DNA of 64,000 nucleotides from Dipylidium caninum (taxonomy: Eukaryota > Platyhelminthes > Cestoda > Cyclophyllidea > Dipylidiidae): positions 2,418,001 to 2,482,000 of the forward strand of contig QEYB01001046.1 of NCBI GenBank assembly GCA_017562135.1. The letters run 5' to 3'. The position numbers and the translations under genes are program-made. The first letter of the stretch is position 1. Every line of letters begins with the position of its first letter. Below the pieces are notes generated by a model. That model was not told where the DNA came from, did no database searches, and saw nothing but the letters and a program-made list of their open reading frames with translations. Shown in pieces: positions 48,001 through 60,400 of this stretch.

Positions 48001-51000
48001 AAGACCGTCCGGCTCTCGTGTTCTGACCATCGCCGCCGATGCCTGCACGACGCTGTGCCTCGCCTCATGGTGGTGCCAACCCCGCACAAGCGAGCTTTCT
48101 GGGCTTATTGCTATTCTGGGTATGTGAAGATAAGTAAAAGGGTAAGATGATGGCGATGATGTGGCACAATAACCAGGTGGTTGCGATGGAACCCGGCGCC
48201 TAATGCATTTTCTAACTACTCCGTTGAAAGACTTCGACATGACCACCCCGAGGAATTACACCTCGGCCGGCGGAATTATGAATGGTTTTCAACTCGGGAG
48301 ATTGTCGATTACGCGCCGAGGGCCCATACTTCTCCCCGATCCGACATTTATTCCTTGCAATCTGCGTGGCGGCCAGCCTTGTTGAAGCGTCGAAGCAACT
48401 CGTCAAGGGCCACCCGGTCCCGCGGCTGAAGGGTGAGAGAGGAGGTGGTGGCAGAGAAGAGGGGCATTTAGACAAAGTCGACCAGGACTCAATCCACCCT
48501 TCGTAAATATTACAGACGCAGACGCACTGAAATTGCCGTTGTTTTTGGGGAATGATTTATCCTCAAGGTCGCACAACAGCTGATTTCCCCCCTCTTGTCG
48601 TCCAGACGACAGACATGGGCACTCTGAGCAAAGCGGAGGGCAGAACAATTGACACCGCGCCCCGGGGAGATGAGGTGAGCAGGGCAAATGCGCCCACCGC
48701 GAGAAAGTGGCCGAGTAGGGAGAACGGGCGGCGGAAGGCGGCTTTGTTACCACAGCGGCTGCACCACCGTGCCCCGAAAGCAACTCGGGAAGGAGCCATT
48801 TGTCCAGAAAATGAGGCGGCGACATAACTTATCGAGGATGTCATTTTCCTTTCGCGGTGAAAAATAGAGTGACACCGGATTCTGCATTTTGACGAGGCTC
48901 TAAGTGCGCTTGATGATATGATCTTCGTAAAAGTGAGTCTTGCTAACATGGCTGCTAAGTGATTTATGCATCGCTGCCAATCGACTGCCTCCTGCTCCTC
49001 CTCCTCCTCCACCAGTCGCATTCCTTGAACACCATCCAGGCAAACCACTCACCACGCAAGGAATGCCACCTCCTTGGCTGGGGGTCTGAAGAAAATTTTG
49101 ATTGTGCACAAAACGACCTTCGCCGCGACAGAGTCTGAATGTTCACGTTCACTTCGGTTTGAATGCAGATTTCCCCAAACTCGCCATCCGGTCAAATTAG
49201 CGAGGATGACACCGGTTCCGATCTCCGACCCTTCTGGTCGCGTCATTTGTGCTGGCAGGAAGGCCGACGGACAGACAGACAGAGTCGGAGGGAGAAACCC
49301 AGTGTGAAGGAAAATGTTCGCATTAGAACCCACAGCGCACCTTTCACTTAGAAGGACGAAGGCGAGATCGAGGTAAAGCCTGTTTTATGCATAAATAGGT
49401 ACATTTTTGCTTCAAATTATTCTTTTCCCTGCAGAGATACGTGGCAAGAGACAAATTCCGACAAGGATGTCAACAATTTAGTGGGATTTCCACAAAAACA
49501 TTCGCATGGAGGCACCGGGCCGTCGTCAGACCGATAAACCCGAATTCGCGTCACCTTCCCTCCTGCCTGTTGGCCGCAGACAAATAAGTCCCACCCGTGC
49601 AAATGTCCTCCTCCTCAGCGAAGCTAATAGGCTTAAAATTAATGGGAAGGCGAGTTGGAGTGTCCACCACAGCTGAAAAGTCTTATTAATTACGGCGGTG
49701 AGGCGTTGGGAGCAGCGGCTTATCTGCCGATTCGAGCCACTGGCGCTGGTGTTCCTCCGACGCCGACTCCACTGCGAGGTCGAAATGGCGCCAGCACCCA
49801 CTGCCCCTAGTCTACGGTGGTTGCATGGCTCTTTGTAGGCAGACTCCATTTGCGTTTACAACCTGCTCGTTTTTTTTCACGTAGGGTCGAGGGTCCCCCA
49901 AGTAGCCAGGTAAATCACTCCGATGATCGTGGGAAGGCCTTTCGAGTTATCTCCGCCACCGGCCATGTCGTTGCCTCTTTCGCCCCTAAACTAATTTGCC
50001 ATACCTGCAGTGTCCACAGCATTTTTTGCTGTCCCCAGTCATGGTAACGCATGAAAACATGCCTGGACAACTTCCGAGACACGCGCCTACGCAAACAATT
50101 AAACCTACGAGGGCCAGTCTGGCAGTGCAGACGCTGGCGAATGAAGCCGCGCTGAGCCCTGCGAATGAGGCCGTGCCTGACGCATATGTTTATGCGTGGG
50201 CCGACGATAGGGTTAGCGGCGGGACAGAACCCATTACCGGGCGATATCGCGGGGCTTTACGGCACTCCGCAAGCGCCCATTATGGCCGCCCCTTCGGCTA
50301 TAATCACACCATTCCAGACCGTTTTGCCTCTTGCTTATCCCCGAAACAGAGGCATTTGTGAATGCCCCCACCTCCTGCTGTATCTCCGACGAGTCGGCGT
50401 TCACACCCCAGTGCGAGACTGGGGGGCCACGGGGGTTTGCGATCGCCTTCACGCCGCCAGACACATTTGATCGAATGAAGAAGTCCCTTTGACTGGGGCA
50501 CAATTAGGGCAATTTTATCGCGTTGCCGGTGCTTCTCCAGGGAAGGCGTCCCCCACCAGAGCGGTTATTGCAAAGAATTCGCGTAATTCTGTGAAAAGCA
50601 TGGAGCATTTACCTCCTCGAGCCGCTGCCATCCCACTGTTGGGAAAGACGGGGAGAGAGATAAGACGCTGTCTCTTGCATTCTGCGCACATAGTCGTTTC
50701 ATTGAATGCGTATGCGTCAAAAGGGAGTTTGATGGACCACCCTCTCCTAACCCTCTTCGATGTCAACAGCCTCATTTGACAAGTTAATAGTCGCGTAACC
50801 CGCCGTCGTCCACGCATTCTCGTCAGAAGCCGGAAGTTTCTTTCGCTCCACTCAGTTGCAGCGGCGGTGAAGTGGTCAACGAGGACCGAGGTGGGTCAGC
50901 AAGTCAGGCACGCCAAAATGACCACCAAGCCGACCGGCGGGACCACCGAGTCCGCCTGGATCAATCCTCAAAGATACGTGCTCGCCGACCTTCCACAGTG

Positions 51001-53981
51001 TTGACACGTTAAGGAGTCAGGGGACATCGAGAGGCTGGCGAGTAATGCGACCAAGTAAGAAAAAAAGGTCCCACCCTCAGCATTCTTCAATGATACTGCC
51101 CCGGCGGGTGAAAGTAAACTTGTTAAATAACGAGCAACCACGTCCCCCATCCGCACTGCGAGGAATGGACGGGTTTGAACATCGGTGGGGGAAACTTGGT
51201 TCCCCGTGCCCCGAGGATACCCGGCCAACTTTCTCCAACGGTTGGAATGCACGGTTGCGTTAGATAAATTCCTCGAGGGATCCGCGAGCGAAGGAATCAG
51301 CTCAATGTGCTCAGTCTCTTGCCTAACTCATGCAATATCTTCTCCTCGACAAAAACAATATTAAATTAAAATTTTATGCTCCTTCACCTCAGTGGAGACT
51401 AAGTTTACGAAATTATTACGAAGTGCACAACTGACAGCAATTTCTGTACCCTCGCCGAATGCCGCCTTTCATACTTCGTTCGACCGACCCATCAACAGCG
51501 AGGAAGTCGCACAACTTTGCTGGTCCAGCTTCTCACAGCAGACCACGTTTATGTGGAGTGAGAACGGCTCGCAGAGCGGACGAGAGTCCAGCAAGCGAGC
51601 AAGTTCGCAGGGCGGCGTTTGAGGTGAAGGTGTCCCTGCCTTTCTCACTCGGACTTACGCGGCCTCACCAACAGTCCACACTCGGCGACATGCTCCACAC
51701 CCAAGTGTCACATTTTTCTTCCTTTGCCTCATAAAATCATGGTCCTAGTGCGTCACGCTAGGGTAAAATTAGCTTCCATCGGGCCACAAACGGCGTGCCA
51801 AATGAAATGAGGACGATTTGGGCATCTCTGTGGAAACCGCAGGCCTTTGGGAAGTTGGGAGACGTCAGCCGCAGTTGAGGACCCTTTGAGTGCCGAGATC
51901 CCGTGCCGTTAGTCGATCATTTCGCCTACATTTGGTTCGGATCCACTGCTCCTCCTGTGGGTGGAAGACCATTTTGTCACCTCCGAATGTCACGACTCTC
52001 CCAATCTTTTGCCGGCGACGAGGAGGAGGAAGTGCGCAAAAGTCTCAGGTGGCCAAATATTCCGTGCCATTAGGCGAGGGGTTGCACAAACAACCAAAAA
52101 TAGATTTAGTTGTATGTTGTTTTTATCCTTTGTGTGTCACTTTCTCAGACCCATTCGTTCTTCAAGATTGCATTCATCGCTTCTTTTTACCTAAATGTGC
52201 AAAGGTGAACTGAACGGCGCTTTCAACAGTGAGACAGGGTTTTGATCTCTTCCGTCGACACAAAAACATTTTCGGTGGGGTACGCCACTTCCGGAGTGGA
52301 GAGCAGGCGGAGGAGGCGCGGAGGAGCACCTTCGCTCGGGGTATCCAGCCGGTGAAGAGGAAAGCGAAAAAGCCCATCTCGAGCACGCCGGAACCAATCA
52401 TTCCCAAATCTGTCCACTTAATAATCGTCCTTCAAGGAGAGCAGCAGTTTGCTAGCAGTGGCGCGGCACTTGGCCACGGGGTTACAGCCTCACTGCCGAA
52501 GGGTTCAGCGGAAGAACATGCGGTGAGCTGCGAGGCTCGCCTGCCTCGGGAAGGCTCATGGCCCTCTTGACCGGTTGACCTGCGGCCATTAAGGGGGGAG
52601 TGGAGCGACTCGAGTGGCAGAAGAGTGGCAGGGTTTTAACTGCCTGGTGGCACTTGAATTGGGCAGGTCGGGAGCGCGTGTCGCGCTGATACAACGGCGT
52701 TTGCGAGTGATAACGCGCTTGTTGATTAGGTCTAGGCCGATTGCCACCCGTCCAACGCAGTGTGTGGCGTAAAAAACAACGGGGTAGGGGAATCCATAAG
52801 AGAGAAAACTCACAATAGGCGGCGATTTGGAATTTATGGTCTGTTCTGTTCACTGCTCAGTAAAGTAAATATCAAGTCTTTAAAGGCCGGCCTTTTGCCC
52901 GTCGTTTGTTGCTCGGCCAGCACCGGAGGCGATGATTCTCCGCCTCCAGGTCACCAGCTCACGCCAACCAGGGTGGAAGAAAGTACAAGGCCAACAAGAA
53001 CGGTGTTTTAGAGGGTAACAATTAATCACCAAATTCCGAGTCACTTGCTTGCTTAATTTCGGAGGAGATGAGGACAAACTCAACCCGCCGGTTAGTAGTA
53101 GAGGGTGAGTGATTTCGAGTAAAAGAGTATTGCATTGCCGTTTGAGCGTCTCCAACAGTCGTGAGGGGGACCCTTCGACTGCGTCCCATGTGCCCAGGAT
53201 GGTCTGGTCCTTGGACACGTTGTAAAGTATGCATTTATTTGATAAACCTCTTCGTACACCGGAAACCTCCTGATTTTTCACAAAAGTGTGATATTATGCA
53301 TTTATACCTACCCTTCCCCATAAATGAAGTATTAGTTAGTTGTGACGAGTATCTCCACTCTCAAAGTGGAGTAGATGCTGTTCGCGACCTTGTCCAGATA
53401 TAAAAGCTGTTAACCTAATTGCAGCAGATTAGCTCCCGGGAGTAGGACTGCTGGAGAACTTGCCTTGACCTTGGAGTGACCTCTGCAGACTTGGCGGAGT
53501 AACTCGTATCTCGACGGGAGAGGATCGATGCCACTTCTTTCAGGCGAAGTCGCTTCATTAGGGAGGCACACTACTGCACTCCCAAATACCTGACAAAGAA
53601 GAACGACGAGGCACTTAAGGCCACTGTGGACGGAAGAGGTCGGCCACAGTACACGCTATCAGGGAACGCCGTAACCTGCTTCCCACTCCCCCTCCTCCCC
53701 CCTCGAGCAAGGCAAAAATTTGAGAAAATGTTGTTTTTTAGACTCCTCGGAAATGGACCACGAGCAGATATTTGCCAATCGCGGAGAAGACAAAGGAAAA
53801 AACTTAATGTTTTGCCTTGTTTTATGCACGCACAACGAGGCAATCGAGCCACTGTGAGCTGGTGAAAAGATGGCAACCGGCTCGCTGCAACAAGTTGCTG
53901 TCTGGAGGAAATGAACAGATTGAAGAGGAATTGAGCACACGTGTGTACAAGGGCAGTCCAGCGGCAGTGGTTGCCATATCG

Positions 53982-54009
53982 ACATGTACGTGCGCACGTA
54001 CACACGCAC
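53982..54009. repeat. Alternating purine-pyrimidine tract with an 18-base perfect palindrome
   Basis: 28 bases of strict alternation; 53985-54002 (TGTACGTGCGCACGTACA) is a perfect inverted repeat. It is about 450 bases upstream of the Cav2 start codon. Confidence 0.8.
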
Positions 54010-54238
54010 CCGCGCGGCGCGCGCCTCCGCAGGCTGCTCGAGCAAGGGTCGTTCGGACTGAGCGCTGCCGGGCGGAGGCAAGTGATTGGTTAACCCCTGG
54101 CCAGTGAGCAGCCTGGTCAGCCAGTCGGTCGCACACCGCACCTCGAAATTGAACGGGACGCATGCGTTTATGTCGTGCGCACACGCACGAGTGCGCGCAT
54201 TCACGTCCGAGTGTAGCAAGATTTCGCGCCAGAGTGAA

Positions 54239-54299
54239 TGTGTGTGTGTGTGTGAGTGAGTGAGACAGCGAGCGAGCGAGCGAGGAGAGAGAGAGAGCG
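54239..54299. repeat. Compound microsatellite (TG)n-(GAGT)n-(GAGC)n-(GA)n
   Basis: TG units pass into GAGT, then GAGC, then GA units without a break, ending about 150 bases before the Cav2 ATG, so probably in its 5' UTR or core promoter. Confidence 0.85.
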
Positions 54300-54447
54300 C
54301 TGTGATGTGCCCCTGGTGTATGTGAGTTTATATGCTGCGGAGCCACAGAGTACTTCACCCTTCATCATCATCGTCATCTTCATTGCCGACCAGCAGCACC
54401 ACCTCGAGGCCGACTACGCGACATGATGTGTTTGAAACGAGGCCGCT

Positions 54448-57400
54448 ATGACTAGAACTACCGCATCTGGGGAGAAACATGCCGGCGCCGGGAGCCCCCT
54501 CGACTGCGACGGCGGTGGCAGCAGGAGTGGTTACGGCAGCCAAAAATCGGGCATCGCTTCGTTGGGAGTTATCGCTGTTTCCGCGATTCATGAGAAGTGG
54601 CGCGGCTGCAACACATCACAATCGTCGCTTAACTTCCAGCCTCCCAACTACACCCAGCGGCCGGAGCAGACCTCCTTCAACCCCGAGACTGATCCCGAGG
54701 CTCACCCCATCAGTTCGGGAAATAAACTGCTTTTCATATTTTCTGAAGAGAATGTCATCCGGAAGTACGCGCGGATTATAATCGACTGGGGATATCCTTT
54801 TAGCTAAGTTTCCCCAATTCGAGGGTTTTTCAATTTTCTCTTTTCGTGTTAACTCATCCCGTGTTTAGAACTTGTTACGTGGAAGAGAGCTGTGATCGTT
54901 TCAGCCCCATCTCCTCTACCGCTGCCTTTTCCAAATCTTCCACATCCGCCCGCTACGCGGGCTGAAAATGGCTTCCTCTCGTGCCAGCTCATATGCTCAC
55001 GAAGGTCGCTGCAACTGCGGCGACGCGTGAAGTGGTTCACATGGCCCGGATACCAGGAGGTAGAGGGAAAATTCCATAGCCGTTACGTTTCCGCTTTGCC
55101 GGTGGTTACACTGTGTTAAAAGGCGAGGTAGCTAACACACATTCCCGCAGCGTATATTCGAGGTAACGAGCGGTTCTCCACAAACTAAGGAAATAAATCG
55201 TGTTTAAAGGGACTAGTCATCCTTGCCTAAACCACCCTCCCTCGTCGTCCCACAGACTTGTAATCTCGAGCAGCAGGCATTTGGGGGTTTGCGCCGCGGC
55301 CAAGGTGGTCGGCCCGTCGCGGTGACTGGTGACGCGGGCCAGGGGCACTCGGCGCCCGCCACGCCTGTTGCATTCCACCCTTCAATGGCAAGGACACTAG
55401 GCTCACGTCAATTGAGTCACGAGGGCGTGCGTCGCCCCCTGCGGCTTTTGCTCGTGAAATGACGGGGTAATTTTTCACTCTCGGGACAGTTGATCAGCTC
55501 GACAAAAGCCCACCGACCTGAGGTAAAGATGGATTCGCCACCTTCAGGTCGATGGACCAGCTTTTGCTACAACTTCTACTCGTACGTTTTCTCCTGAAGC
55601 TGTCTACTTTGAGCATCCTTACTACTCCTGAAGTGCTGACACAGTTGCTAGTGGTCGAAAATTAATCAGTTCATTTGCGAGAAATTCCAGTATATCATTT
55701 TACGGCGTGTTTCCTACAAAAACCCAGAGTCCTCGTGGGAGTCCCTTTCGAATTACGCAGGTTTCATTCCGCAGCCTGTTCTCATAAGTCGACACAGGCG
55801 CTCGGCGTCTCCTCTTTGATGTATGCTAATTTATGAATGGGATTTGCCTTAACTACATGTTTCTCCCCCCTTCACACCCTTTGAGTATATGGTTTTGCTC
55901 ACAATTACGGCCAACTGCATTGTCCTCGCGATGGAGCGCCATTATCCTGCCGGGGACAAATCAGCTCTCAGTGAAAGTCTCGTAAGCTGACCGCACGCAT
56001 TCCCTAACGCTGTTGTATGCCCTCAGGTGTCTTTTTCACTCTACTTTGTGACACATCTTGAGCATACGTGTAGATGTTTGCAGAGACGAGATTGGTGTTT
56101 AGTTCAGCAGCCAGGTCTCGCGCCTTCCTCTCTCTCCCTCTCGCCTTCCCCACTGTTACTACCGCGCATTTAGGAACAAACGGAGAAATACTTCCTGGGG
56201 ATCTTCTGTGTGGAGGCGTTGCTCAAAATTGCCGCCCTCGGGTTTGTGCTCAACGAAGGCGCTTATCTGCGGAGCATCTGGAACATCATCGACTTCATCG
56301 TCGTGGCGACCGGGTGAGCCTTTTCGAGCTGCTGACGGGAGACTCTACTCCGGAGGTTGAGTTGTACTCGCCCACTTGCCCACCAACCCCCGCCCTCCCG
56401 CCTCTTCACCGCCCCCCATACCGCCCACTTCCCAACGGCCCTTTCCGCAAATCGGGAAGTTGCCTCCAGGCCGCTGCCACCGGTACCATCGCCTCTGCCC
56501 TGTCACTTTCGCAGTTGACGCAATTTTAACATAGTTGTCACACTTAACTTTGGTCTGGACGGCATTTGAATGCCTCGTGCATGGGCTCCGCGCGGCGTTT
56601 CTCAAACGAACCGCGAAAACCCCATTTCCCACTTGCTCCCCTTCATTCAGCTCCCGCTTGGGGAGCGCTTCGCGACAGGAGACATGAATAACCTCTTCGT
56701 TGCGTTATTACGAGTAAGGCTAGGGTAAGGCGCTTCAACTTTCAATCCCCTGCACGGCAACAAGCTTCGAGTTGATAAGCCTCGCCCGCACCTCTAAAAT
56801 TAACACACTTTCACTTTCGTTAACTTTAGTTTGCTGGCGTACATTCTGCCCAACCTCAACCAACCCGCACTCCGTGCTCTACGGGTTCTGCGGCCGATCA
56901 AATTGGTCACCGGATTCGAAAGTAACTTCATTGCTGCCCACCACCTTCAATTCCTACGCCTCGCGCATTGAGGCCCATTTTTGGTTCATTTTCCTTGCCT
57001 CCTTTCAGGCCTTCAGATTGTCCTCAAATCTATATTTCGAGCAATGGCGCCCCTCCTCCAGATAGGCCTCCTCCTCCTCTTCGCAATCACCATTTTTGCT
57101 ATTGTTGGGTTGGAATTCTACTCCGGCGGCTTCCACATGACCTGCTTCGATGAGCGTGAGTAGCCGCCTCCCCCCTCCCCCCCTCACTACTGTCCACCCA
57201 CGGCAAGGCGATACTTAAGCCGGAACAAGACTTTTCACCTAGGAACCCGTGCTACGTCTGCCCAATGAGCCATAAGGCTCTTCGAGAAAACGTTGTGACC
57301 TGCCCCCTGCCCGAAGGCGAGGGGAATTTTTACAGCGTTATCTTACCGCAATGTTTTGACATATCAAGTGGCCATTTTGAGGCGGCCACTAGTCCTGCTA

Positions 57401-60400
57401 TTGTGGCGATTGGGGCGATTTTTGAGGGTGACGAAGAGTGTATTCAACGCAAATGCGGGCCGTATAAAAGGAAAGCTCATCTTCGTCTCATTGAGCTTTT
57501 ACTGACTGGTTTGGGATCGTGAACAAATTTCGGTTTAATTACGACTTACGACGAAACGTAGGGTGCACAAGGATAAAGTAGTGCCAGTATGGAGCGGAGT
57601 AGCTGGGCTGCCTCCTCGGCCTCAGAGATGAGGAAAAAATTGAAAAGCTGATCGCAATTTGCCGGTCTGGCGACGTGTGACCCTGCGGACCCGCACAATT
57701 TTTACCGGTGCGGACGTAGTCTGCGGCAGAGGCTTTTCACTGCCGAAAAATTTATAAACCCGTGCGGTTGTTGACTGAGCACTCCTCAAACCTATTTTTT
57801 AACATCCACGGTGAAGGATGGGGGTCTCGTCTCCATCGCCGACGAAACAGCCGTTCGACACTAGGTCATGACAGCTGCAGTGCACTTCTTCCTGCCTCTG
57901 AGGGTCGCAAAACTTTATGTAATTGTCGTCAGTCTTTCGCAGACGCGTATCCCCAAGCACCAGAGTTGAGGCCGAAGAGGCGGACGCAGGCCAGCGGGTG
58001 CTCGGTGGACATGGACAGGTCGCTAGAAAAAGACCCGTGCCAAGTTTGACACCGGCAGTGGTTGAGGGGCGGAGACACCCACCTAACTAACGTCAGACCG
58101 GCACCAATGATTTGCCACGAGTCTCTGACTAAACAGCCCTTGACTGGTTCACTTCCACTCACCCACATGTAGTGAGAAGGCGCCTTTACCGTTTTAGGAC
58201 TGAGCAGGCTAGAAACACCGTTTCTCTCTCTCTCTCTTTCAAGTCGCACGTACTGCGCCCCCGGAGTGATGTATTTGAGAAACGAAATGACGAAAAAGCA
58301 ATCATTTGTCAGCTTCCAGCTCCGGGGCTTTGTTGCAGTCACACTGAGCACCTCCCCATTTTGCCAGTTGGAAAACAATTAACTCACCTTAATTTGGTGG
58401 GTTTCCCTACTAATTCGAGAAATGACAAGACTTGGCCAAACTTACTACGGCACTGGTGTCTTGAGTTTCTGCCCTAAATCTCGCCACCTCTTTTAGGCGT
58501 TTGTGGCAATACTTGGCCTCATGGTTCCCCCTTTGCCTTGGCCACTGCCCGCTAATTTGTGCACTGCAGTATTTTTTGCATTAAAGTGTCACATATTATC
58601 CTGACGCTGCAATGTGTATTTTGTGATTCAAGCACTACTGAACGTACGGGTGTTCAGAAAGTTTTGCGAAAAAAGACGTTTTTACGGGTGAAGGGCGCGA
58701 GTCAGACCCGCAGGTGCCCAGTGGTACTGGCCGAGTGCTTCCGCCCGTGCGGGCCGCAGCGGCGCCTCTCACCTTGCCCTTCCGCCCTCAAAATCGCACC
58801 GCCGCTCTTTCCATTCCGATTCACCGAGGCGTAAAGGCATTGGTGAAGGCATTTTCCCAGAGGAGTGCGTTTTGTTTCAGCATAAGTGGACGAGCATCAA
58901 ACCGACCAGTTCTCCCAACTTTGTTATGACACTCCACCGCTAGGCGGGTTCACGTCTCAGTGTCGTTGGATATGCGAAATGTTAATTATTTAAATCCCGA
59001 ATGTAGCACCTCTATTATGTTTATTTAAACCCTCGTGCCACTGTTATCTTCGGCTAAAATCGTCAAATGCATTGTTGTACGCGGCAAACGTGGCGCTGGT
59101 GATCTAAGAGAAGGTCCATTGTTTAGCCTGCCTCGCTTCTGGTAGATTTAACCTCGTACATCAGGCTGAGCAACGAAACCGCTTTATGGGCGCAAATGGA
59201 AACATGGACCGACCGAAAGTACTCAGGCGGTGCGCCTCCGCTGCGCAGGGAGGATGTCTGGGATAAGGTTGAGGCCCACGCTCGTCAGACAGCAGTGGTC
59301 TGACAATGCGTCTTTAGGAAAGACTCCTGCCAATCGACGGACGCTTCCTGGTGTTTGAGCCCGCCCAGGAGCCAATGGGGAGGCTACAAGTGTATCTCAT
59401 TGCGTGAAAGCGCGTGCTGCTGCCTTTCGTCAAGCCGACGGTGGGTCGGGCGGGACGCCAGTTGAGTAAAATACCGGGCTGCCCCCTTTGATCGTCCTCG
59501 TACTTATTCCTCAGGCGGCGGGGAGGATGTGACCAGAGTTACATAATAAAATTTTTTCGGAGAAATGGTTAGTTTTAAGGCAACAGGTTTCCGTCTCACA
59601 GCACCTTTTCAGGGTCGAGATGTGATTGCTTTTAAACTCAGGGTGGAACTAAGTGGTGCAGTCAGTAGTCTTCTCCTTGGCCTGTCTCTAATAGCCATTT
59701 GAACGGCAATAACAGTTCAGAACATCACAAAAGTCGGTTCCAGTAGGGAGAGAAACACTGGCCGTCGTCGGGCCGTCTTCGGGCGGGACACACGGCCTGT
59801 CAAGTGGCGAGGGTGGGGCGCGACTCGGAGAGGTTTGAACGTAAGAAGGAAAGTCGGAGAAGTTGTCAGAAATTTCTGCTGAAGCGGGAATTGTTGAATT
59901 GCAAAGGCAACCCCGACGTTCTTCCCGACTCCATTCCGAACAGCAAATCCCTGGTGCCCTGCAACATCGGCAATGAGAGCTCCTCCAAGGGCTTTTTCAA
60001 TGCCGCGCATGGGTCTTTCCGCTGTCCCCCGGTTACATTTGTAAAGGCTACTGGGAGGGTCCAAACTTCGGCATCACCAGTTTCGATAACATTGGCTATG
60101 CCATGCTGACCGTCTTCCAGTGTATTACAATGGAAGGCTGGACGGATATTATGTACCTGGTTAGTGAGGCTTTTCGCTTTCCTACCGCCGGTGCGAACGG
60201 CAACTTTCTTAAGCTTCCTCAACCTCTCTCGCTACTTTCAGACTTTCGATGCCGTCGGTGACAGATTCAGCGCCTTCTACTTTGGTCCTCTCATTGTCCT
60301 CGGCTCCTTCTTTATGCTCAATCTAATTCTTGGCGTTCTGAGTGGGTAAGGCGGGCATGTCATTCACGATTGAGTATGTTCACCCCCAAGGAGCATCACC

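Larger units (their letters stand above)
42084..54447. other. 12-kb G+C-rich stretch with no recognised gene, upstream of the Cav2 gene
   Basis: Many overlapping open frames of 60-195 codons occur on both strands (for example 43905-44492 + and 53659-54219 -), but none shows a known family, splice-consistent phase or a strand bias in its favour. High G+C by itself lengthens chance frames. The stretch probably holds 5' non-coding exons and control regions of the Cav2 channel plus intergenic DNA. Short runs of CTC/TCC triplets occur near 48,990-49,015. Confidence 0.5.

Noticed and set aside
53659..54358. Long overlapping minus-strand frames (186 and 178 codons) before Cav2
   Set aside because: They run through the microsatellite and palindrome in conflicting frames and show no family features.
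57243..57522. Open frame starting [12 protein letters not shown] as the next Cav2 exon after 57155
   Set aside because: The acceptor gives the wrong phase, and the exon at 59907 both fits phase and carries the expected pore-loop sequence.
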